Shown here: piece by piece, positions 8,344 through 14,633 of the stretch | How the letters are laid out: each line of letters begins with the position of its first letter | Numbering within the stretch: the first letter of the stretch is position 1 | Assembly (NCBI GenBank): GCA_963751355.1 | Contig: CAVVVS010000074.1 | Span: forward strand, 24,087 to 88,086 | Length of the DNA stretch: 64,000 nt | Reading direction: 5' to 3' | Source of the DNA: CAVVVS01 sp963751355 | Lineage (GTDB): Bacteria; Bacteroidota; Ignavibacteria; Ignavibacteriales; Ignavibacteriaceae | The notes under the pieces: generated by a model | What the model was told of the DNA's origin: nothing | The model's database searches: none | What the model saw: only the letters and a program-made list of their open reading frames with translations | Program-made: the position numbers and the translations under genes

Positions 8344-8359
8344 TGGTATGGAATTAGCA
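8344..8359 (+). promoter_or_regulatory. Sigma-54 (-24/-12) promoter
   Basis: TGGTATGGAATTAGCA has the invariant GG (8345-8346) and GC (8357-8358) exactly 12 bases apart, as sigma-54 requires. The predicted start near 8370 is ~17 bases before the ATG at 8387. It follows two paired inverted repeats and an NtrC-type regulator gene. Confidence 0.7.
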
Positions 8360-8386
8360 TATTAACCGCCAACAACGGGGACTAGA

Positions 8387-8764
8387 ATGAACGGAGTTTC
8401 GGTAATTCTCTGCAGTAATAACATTTCAATAATATCGACATGCATCCAGGCGGGGAATGAAACGGGTGTAAAACTAATAACAGCAAACGATTTTAATACA
8501 TTTCTGTTTGAAATACAGAAGCGTGAATATTGTGCTGCTATTGTTGAATGTAACGTCAATGATGAAGAGTTTTTACATAGAATAAAATTAATCAATAAGA
8601 GTCGACCCAAACTGCCTGTGATAATAATTGTGGAACAGGAAGAGAGAAATATAGGTGCTAAAATATTAGATGAAAATATATTTTACCTTTTACTAAGTCC
8701 GATTGATGATACTTTATTATGTGAAATTATTTCGGCAGCTATTAAACGCAATTTGAGAGTCTGA
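8387..8764 (+). CDS. Degenerate receiver-like protein, 125 aa
   Basis: The length and the hydrophobic-strand pattern (VSVILCSN, CAAIVECN, LPVIIIV, IFYLLLSP) match a CheY/REC fold, including the LLSPIDD end resembling the KPxx turn. The phosphorylation residues are not conserved: the DD pair after strand 1 is CSNN, the expected phosphoacceptor Asp after strand 3 is Glu/Cys (VECNVNDE), and the conserved Lys is Ser. It probably cannot be phosphorylated conventionally and may serve as a protein-interaction module. First gene of the sigma-54-driven operon, with GGGG 9 bases before the ATG; the Rieske gene follows after 43 bases. Confidence 0.65.
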   Translation: MNGVSVILCSNNISIISTCIQAGNETGVKLITANDFNTFLFEIQKREYCAAIVECNVNDEEFLHRIKLINKSRPKLPVIIIVEQEERNIGAKILDENIFYLLLSPIDDTLLCEIISAAIKRNLRV

Positions 8765-8807
8765 AAAATTAAAAAACATATATACAAAAAACTACAAGTC
8801 ATAAAAC

Positions 8808-9305
8808 ATGAAAAATGATCAAAATAATAAACCGGAAGAAATTGTTACAAATAATAGTTCCCTCCAAACCAACCAAAAAAAATCACGAAGATCATTTTTA
8901 AAATATCTCTTGTCGATCGGTTTTACAGGTTTTCTTGCTTCGGTGGTTTATCCCGTAATTTCATACTTGATCCCTCCCAAGCAAAGCGAAGTTGAGGTAT
9001 CCAGTGTTGATGCAGGCAAAGTGAGCGACTTTGCAAAAAACAGCGGGAAGATAATCAGGTTCGGAAATGAACCCGTAATTTTAATAAGGAAGCCTTCAGG
9101 TGAATTTAAAGCGTTCTCTGCTGTATGCACGCATCTTTCCTGTACGGTTCAATTCAGAAAAGATTGGGAAGTTATTTGGTGCGCATGTCATAACGGTAAA
9201 TACAATCTGAGCGGGAAAAATATTTCCGGTCCGCCGCCGAGACCTTTGAAAGAATATAATGTGAATATACAAAAAGGGAAATTATTAATATCCAAAAAAA
9301 CATAA
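8808..9305 (+). CDS. Rieske iron-sulfur protein of a bc-type complex
   Basis: 165 aa. An N-terminal twin-arginine signal/anchor (SRRSFLKYLL then hydrophobic to residue ~48) implies Tat export of the folded protein. The C-terminal Rieske fold carries box I CTHLSC (C107, H109, C112) and box II CACHNG (C125, C127, H128). By family rules C107, H109, C125 and H128 bind the [2Fe-2S] cluster and C112-C127 form the stabilising disulfide. A GPPPRPL loop follows. It accepts one electron from quinol at the Qo site of the cytochrome b encoded 19 bases downstream and would pass it to the multiheme cytochrome of the same operon. Confidence 0.95.
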   Translation: MKNDQNNKPEEIVTNNSSLQTNQKKSRRSFLKYLLSIGFTGFLASVVYPVISYLIPPKQSEVEVSSVDAGKVSDFAKNSGKIIRFGNEPVILIRKPSGEFKAFSAVCTHLSCTVQFRKDWEVIWCACHNGKYNLSGKNISGPPPRPLKEYNVNIQKGKLLISKKT

Positions 9306-9324
9306 TCATAAAAGAATATACAGT

Positions 9325-10404
9325 ATGAAAAATAGTTTAAAAAACTTATACAACTGGTTTAATGAGAGGCTTTCCCTTGATGATTTTGTTAATTTTATGG
9401 GAAAGAAGTACGTACCTGTTCACAGCCGATCCGTGTGGTATTACTTTGGCGGTGTATCATTATTCCTATTTTTAATTCAAGTTGTAACAGGTATCCTTTT
9501 ACTTTTTTATTATAAAGGCAGTGCCGATCAAGCATTCGAAAGCATTCAGTTTATTATGTCCAAAGTTCAATTTGGATGGTTAATACGATCGGTTCATGCA
9601 TGGTCGGCTAATCTGTTTATTCTTGCCGTCTTCATACATATGTTCAGCGTTTATTTCGAAAAATCTTACCGTAAACCGAGAGAGTTCACATGGTTAACCG
9701 GGGCGGCGCTGCTGCTGCTTACACTGTTGTTTGGCTTTAGTGGTTACCTGTTACCATGGAATAAATTAGCATTTTTTGCCACTAAAGTAGGTACTCAAAT
9801 TGCAGGAGTGATACCTGTAGTCGGTGAACCCGTTGAAATGTTTTTGAGGGGAGGCAGCGATGTTTCGGGTGCAACGCTGTCCAGGTTTTTCGGATTTCAT
9901 GTAGCACTTTTCCCAGGGATTTTCACCATCTTATTAGCGATCCACTTATTGTTAGTTCAAAGGCAGGGTATGAGTGAACCGATGGAGTTTGAGAAATCAA
10001 AAGCTGCCCCTAAAAAAACTATGCCTTTTTTCCCGAATTTTTTATTGCGGGATCTTCTTTTTTGGTTAATTGTACTGAATATCCTGGCAATACTTGCAGT
10101 ATTTTTCCCGGCTGAATTGGGTATAAAAGCAAACCCGTTTGCACCTGCACCGGCAGGAATAAAACCCGAGTGGTACTTCTTATTTATGTATCAAAGTCTC
10201 AAGTATATTCCTGCTAAGATAATTTTTTTAGACGGCGATGTTTTAGGTGTATTACTTTTTTCCGCCGCCGCCGTGTTGTGGATTCTTGTTCCCTTTTGGG
10301 ATAAAAAAAGTTCTAAAGGATTAAAAAACAGAAAAATGAATTACATCGGTTTATTTGCTATAATGTTTATTATAATTTTAACAATAGTCGGTTGGGCAAC
10401 ATGA
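9325..10404 (+). CDS. Cytochrome b (fused b6 and subunit IV type)
   Basis: 359 aa integral quinol oxidase subunit of a bc1/b6f-type complex. About seven membrane helices are visible, four in the heme-binding half and three in the C-terminal half, i.e. b6 plus subunit IV in one chain. Heme ligands are H91 and H105 (13 residues between) and H192 and H207 (14 residues between); the 14-residue spacing in the second pair is the b6 pattern. The Qo signature PEWYF is intact after AGIK. Lies between the Rieske gene (19-base gap) and the multiheme cytochrome gene, whose ATG overlaps this stop codon (ATGA), implying translational coupling. Confidence 0.95.
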   Translation: MKNSLKNLYNWFNERLSLDDFVNFMGKKYVPVHSRSVWYYFGGVSLFLFLIQVVTGILLLFYYKGSADQAFESIQFIMSKVQFGWLIRSVHAWSANLFILAVFIHMFSVYFEKSYRKPREFTWLTGAALLLLTLLFGFSGYLLPWNKLAFFATKVGTQIAGVIPVVGEPVEMFLRGGSDVSGATLSRFFGFHVALFPGIFTILLAIHLLLVQRQGMSEPMEFEKSKAAPKKTMPFFPNFLLRDLLFWLIVLNILAILAVFFPAELGIKANPFAPAPAGIKPEWYFLFMYQSLKYIPAKIIFLDGDVLGVLLFSAAAVLWILVPFWDKKSSKGLKNRKMNYIGLFAIMFIIILTIVGWAT

Positions 10405-11870
10405 CTAAAATATTTATTGCGATACTATTTGCTGCGGGAACTGTCTGCGCTGCACCAATTACTCAAACATTCAAGAACAAGACGGACCAGTGTTTTGTAT
10501 GTCATCAATCGGTAGGCGATGAAAATGCAGACCTTTTTCAAAACGATATTCACCGGAAAGCCGGTTTAACCTGCGCCGCGTGTCATGGAGGTGACAGCAA
10601 TTCCGATGATATGGATGCTGCTATGTCTAAAAGTACAGGATATAAAGGTGTACCTAAAGGAAATGATATAGCGGAAACATGCGCCAAATGTCATGCTGAT
10701 CCTAAGGTAATGAAAAGCTACAATGCGGATATTCCGACAAATCAACTAAAGCTTTTAGAAGCGAGTGTACACGGACAAGCATCAACTACCGGCGGAGAAA
10801 GGGTTGCGCAATGTACAACCTGTCACGGTGCTCATGGAATAAGAGCGGTGACGGATCCTAAATCCCCGGTTTATGCCTTAAATGTTCCAAAGCTTTGCTC
10901 AAAGTGCCACAGCAATGCATCATACATGAAAAAATATAATCCCGCTCTGCCGGTGGATCAGTATCAAAAATATTTAACAAGCGTTCACGGGAAACTTAAT
11001 GCAAAAGGTGATCCGAAGACAGCCGAGTGCGTTAGCTGTCATGGAAGTCACGGTATAAAGAATGTTAAAGATGTGCTCGCTTCGGTGTATCCGACTAAGA
11101 TACCCTCCACATGTTCAAACTGCCATAGCAATAAAGAATATATGAAGGAATATAAAATACCGACGGATCAATATGCTAATTATTCAAAGAGTGTACACGG
11201 GGTAGCATTACTTAAAAAGAATGATCTTGGCGCACCTGCCTGCAATAATTGTCACGGTAATCACGGAGCGATTCCTCCCGGAGTTGAATCAATTTCCAAT
11301 GTATGCGGAAATTGCCATGCTCTGAATGCAGAATTATTTTCAGCAAGTCCTCATAAAGAAGCGTTTGATAAAAAAAATTATCCCGAGTGCGAAACATGCC
11401 ATGGTAATCACGACATAGTAAAAGCCACGAATAAATTACTAGGGATTACCGATGGTGCGGTCTGTTTAAAATGCCACAAAGATGTACCCGGTGATAAAGG
11501 TTATACGGCTGCCGGATCAATGAGGAGATTAATGGATAGTTTGGCAACTTCAATACAGTTAGCTAAAAAATTAATAAATGATGCCGAGCAAAAAGGCATG
11601 GAAGTTTCCGACGCAGGATTTAAGTTAAGAGATGCACATCAAGCTTCAATAGAAGCGGCTACAGCAGTGCATTCGTTCAATCTGAAAAAATTTGAAAATG
11701 TAGTAGATAAAAAAGGATTAACCGTCACCGCACAAGTAATTATGGAAGCTAAAAAGGCTATTCATGATTATTATTTCAGGAGGATTGGATTAGCTGTCTC
11801 TGTTTTTATAATAAGTTTGCTTGGTGTGGGATTATTCTTTTATATCAAAAAAATTGAAAAGAATGAATAA
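10401..11870 (+). CDS. Undecaheme (11 CxxCH) membrane-anchored cytochrome c
   Basis: 489 aa from the ATG at 10401. An in-frame TTG at 10392 is less likely because the ATG forms an ATGA overlap with the cytochrome b stop. A signal peptide (MTKIFIAILFAAGTVCAA) is followed by 11 CxxCH motifs: CFVCH, CAACH, CAKCH, CTTCH, CSKCH, CVSCH, CSNCH, CNNCH, CGNCH, CETCH and CLKCH. Repeating SVHG...CxxCHGxHG...CxxCHSN..YMK units of roughly 75 residues suggest internal duplication of a diheme module. The C-terminus has one membrane helix (IGLAVSVFIISLLGVGLFFYI) and a short cytoplasmic tail. It is in the place where cytochrome c1 or f would be encoded, so it probably takes electrons from the Rieske protein and wires them along the periplasm. 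The terminal acceptor is unknown. Confidence 0.93.
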   Translation: MTKIFIAILFAAGTVCAAPITQTFKNKTDQCFVCHQSVGDENADLFQNDIHRKAGLTCAACHGGDSNSDDMDAAMSKSTGYKGVPKGNDIAETCAKCHADPKVMKSYNADIPTNQLKLLEASVHGQASTTGGERVAQCTTCHGAHGIRAVTDPKSPVYALNVPKLCSKCHSNASYMKKYNPALPVDQYQKYLTSVHGKLNAKGDPKTAECVSCHGSHGIKNVKDVLASVYPTKIPSTCSNCHSNKEYMKEYKIPTDQYANYSKSVHGVALLKKNDLGAPACNNCHGNHGAIPPGVESISNVCGNCHALNAELFSASPHKEAFDKKNYPECETCHGNHDIVKATNKLLGITDGAVCLKCHKDVPGDKGYTAAGSMRRLMDSLATSIQLAKKLINDAEQKGMEVSDAGFKLRDAHQASIEAATAVHSFNLKKFENVVDKKGLTVTAQVIMEAKKAIHDYYFRRIGLAVSVFIISLLGVGLFFYIKKIEKNE

Positions 11871-11882
11871 TAAATGAGTGCA

Positions 11883-11998
11883 CTCTAAAAAGCTCAGGCA
11901 CGTCATTCTGAACGCAGTAAAAAATCTCAGCTCATTATAATATGTGAAATTCTTCAGTCGCTTCACTCCTTCAGAATGACATTTGTACCTATTTAGAG
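11883..11998. repeat. Palindromic intergenic repeat element, ~116 bp
   Basis: Imperfect long inverted repeat: outer arms CTCTAAA (11883-11889) and TTTAGAG (11992-11998), inner arms GTCATTCTGA (11902-11911) and TCAGAATGAC (11971-11980), the latter preceded by the CTTCAGTCGCTTCACTCC sequence. It has the look of dispersed REP/MITE-like palindromes found between genes in many genomes of this and related phyla. A minus-strand open frame runs through it but is not a gene. Confidence 0.7.
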
Positions 11999-12093
11999 CG
12001 GACTTATAAATGGAAATATTATGAATAAATCCGAACCGGGTTTTATTGAGATATAGGATATTCATTAATCTTAATAAGTATTAGAGGTGAACT

Positions 12094-13737
12094 ATGGATG
12101 TGCCCTCTGAACAAAATAGTTTTGATGAGTTATTATCGCATTTGAGGAAACAGGAGGATAGGATTGCGAAAATTGAATCCTATCTTCATATAACATCTCA
12201 AGAAGAAGAGAACAAAGAAGTAGAACCGCATATTTTGCATACCCGTGATTCAAAATCAGATGATTTACTTGAATTTAAAATAGGTCAGTTTTGGTTTGCT
12301 AAACTGGGAATATTAGTCTTCATGGTTGGTCTCATTTTCTTGTTAACATTTCCTTACCATAATCTGCCTCCGTTTCTGCCGAGTTTTTTTGGATACATTT
12401 TTGCCGTATCACTCATGATTACAGCGAAGAAATTTTTAAGTCAATTCGGCTACATCAGCGGATACTTGAAAGGCGGAGGAATCGCACTTCTTTATTTTTC
12501 TACGATGCGTCTTCATTTTTTTACTAGCCAGCAGGTAATATCCAATTTAACTTTTGAGACATTATTATTAATGATTATCACCGGGTTATCGATTTATATT
12601 GGGTTGAAATCTAATTCGTCATATTTAACTGCACTCAGTTTGACTGAGGGATATATTACCGCATTATTAAACGGCAATGCATATTTTATATTTTCTGTGT
12701 TATTATTATTATCAATTGCATTTCTTTATTTAAAGCTGCACTATAAATGGGATGTCCTCCTTTTATACGGTGTCCTTTTAACATATTCCGCTCATTTGCT
12801 GTGGTTTATTAATAATCCTCTATTAGGTAACGCTGTCCGCTTCAATTATGTTCCGCAGATAAATTCTATTTTCCTTCTGGGTTATATGATTGTTTTTACT
12901 TTAGGCTATGTAATAAACAGGCAGAATAAGAATGAAGAATTTCTTGAAATTTTTAACACCAGCATAATACTTTCTTTAAGTTACGGATTATTTTTAGCCA
13001 TTACTGTTGGGGAATCCGGTCCATCATTTACCATTCTTAATATTTTCGCCTCAGTCATATTTTTATCTTTTGCTATTTTGTTTTGGATAAGAATCAAAAG
13101 CAAATATTCCACATTTTTATTTGCGATGTTCGGATACCTGGCTTTAAGTGCTGCTATTATTAATCAATTCCCTTCACCTGATTTCTTTATCTGGTTGTGC
13201 TGGCAAAGTTTACTAGTTGTTTCAACAGCATTATGGTTTAAGTCAAAATTTATTACAATTGCAAATTTCTTTATCTATCTGCTGGTTTTTATCCTGTATG
13301 TAGTTCTAAACGGTAAATTAAATTCTGTAAGTATAAGTTACGGAATAGTTGCATTGCTCAGTGCCAGAATTTTAAACTGGAAGAAAGAGCGTCTCGAATT
13401 AAAAACCGAGTTAATGCGGAACGGTTACCTGATAATGGGACTGTTCATAATTCCGTACGCGCTATATCATTCTTTGCCCGAAGGATGGGTGAGTGTATCT
13501 TGGGTTATAGTAGCCTTGCTTTATTATTTATTAAGTGTTGTATTGAAAAGTAAAAAATACCGCTGGATGGCGCTGGCAACATTGTTACTGACTATAGGCT
13601 ATATATTCGTATTCGGAATCAGCAGGCTGGAAGCCACGTATAAAATAATTTCATTCCTTCTGCTCGGGGTAGTCTTATTGATAATATCCCTTATTTATGC
13701 TAAAACAAAAGTAAAATATTTTTCCAAGAATAATTAA
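12094..13737 (+). CDS. DUF2339 family polytopic membrane protein
   Basis: 547 aa. A soluble coiled-coil N-terminus of ~60 residues (LLSHLRKQEDRIAKIESYL) is followed by the FKIGQFWFAKLGILVFMVG entry motif and then about 14-16 hydrophobic helices to the C-terminus. This matches DUF2339, a family of large membrane proteins of unknown function. Start ATG 12094 with GAGGTGA upstream. A small membrane protein gene follows in the same direction after 65 bases. Confidence 0.75.
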   Translation: MDVPSEQNSFDELLSHLRKQEDRIAKIESYLHITSQEEENKEVEPHILHTRDSKSDDLLEFKIGQFWFAKLGILVFMVGLIFLLTFPYHNLPPFLPSFFGYIFAVSLMITAKKFLSQFGYISGYLKGGGIALLYFSTMRLHFFTSQQVISNLTFETLLLMIITGLSIYIGLKSNSSYLTALSLTEGYITALLNGNAYFIFSVLLLLSIAFLYLKLHYKWDVLLLYGVLLTYSAHLLWFINNPLLGNAVRFNYVPQINSIFLLGYMIVFTLGYVINRQNKNEEFLEIFNTSIILSLSYGLFLAITVGESGPSFTILNIFASVIFLSFAILFWIRIKSKYSTFLFAMFGYLALSAAIINQFPSPDFFIWLCWQSLLVVSTALWFKSKFITIANFFIYLLVFILYVVLNGKLNSVSISYGIVALLSARILNWKKERLELKTELMRNGYLIMGLFIIPYALYHSLPEGWVSVSWVIVALLYYLLSVVLKSKKYRWMALATLLLTIGYIFVFGISRLEATYKIISFLLLGVVLLIISLIYAKTKVKYFSKNN

Positions 13738-13802
13738 AAAGTTAGAAGTATGCCGATAGTTTTTGAAGTTGCACCAATAAGTAATCGGCAAAGGAGGTTG
13801 AT

Positions 13803-14036
13803 ATGTTAGATGTATTAAAGGCTGCCGGATTTTTATACGTGATTTTCTCATTCATGTTGTCAATTATATTTTTCTCGAAGGCTCATGTAAATTATATCCT
13901 TCTTATTACGGTTCCTTTAGGAATTGTATTCCAGGGATTAATTATTTTGTTAATTTGTTTCGCTTTATCCCGCATTTTGGAGACTTTAAATACCATTAAG
14001 AAAAATGGAGATTACAGTAATCCTAGTGAATCATAG
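13803..14036 (+). CDS. Small membrane protein, 77 aa
   Basis: Unrecognised. Two hydrophobic helices (residues ~8-26 and ~30-58) followed by a short polar tail with SRILETLNTIKKN. A strong ribosome binding site AAAGGAGG precedes the ATG by 5 bases. Just before it, an interrupted inverted repeat GCCGAT...ATCGGC could form a leader hairpin. Probably cotranscribed with the DUF2339 gene upstream. Confidence 0.6.
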   Translation: MLDVLKAAGFLYVIFSFMLSIIFFSKAHVNYILLITVPLGIVFQGLIILLICFALSRILETLNTIKKNGDYSNPSES

Positions 14037-14633
14037 ATTAATGATATTTATTTTTAATATTGCAGATTAAAGTTATTACTCTATTACCACTATAAATAAA
14101 ATTCTTATTGCTCACCACAGCGTATCCACCGCAGCTTGTCAATCACTCAAGATTACTTATAATATCGGGACGCGGACTCTCGCATGCTTTTTTAAATTGA
14201 AGATTTTATAATTACCTGCGAATAAAATTAGAATGGTTTATTTTACACTTTTCGTTATGAACAATCACTTATTTAATCTATTTTTTAACCGGTAAAATCA
14301 CTCTTTATGCTGTCCTAATAATATTGTCTTGAAATAAATGCAGTTAAGATTTAAACCATAAAGATTTACTAAAAAATCTGGAATGAAAACAAATCTTTGT
14401 CAAATTAGCGCCAATTTTTAATTGAGTAATTTATTTACTGTTCAAATGCAATACCTTATTATCGAGGATCATTCTAAATAAAACTTACATTTACAATAAT
14501 AGAAGTAAATTACGCTTTAAATTCATGTTACTATAAAAATCATTTGGTGGCTGTTCCGTTTTTTATGAATATAGTACAGAAAAATATCCGAATTTTATAC
14601 TATTGCTGATATCTTTATTTTTAAAGGAATAAG
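14037..14633. other. Intergenic region without recognisable genes
   Basis: About 600 AT-rich bases before the secreted hydrolase gene. No frame with a ribosome site, no RNA structure and no repeat could be supported. AAAGGA just before 14634 is the ribosome site of the next gene. Confidence 0.5.

Noticed and set aside
11832..12065. 77-aa minus-strand frame
   Set aside because: It runs through the palindromic repeat and has no ribosome site, so it is not a gene.
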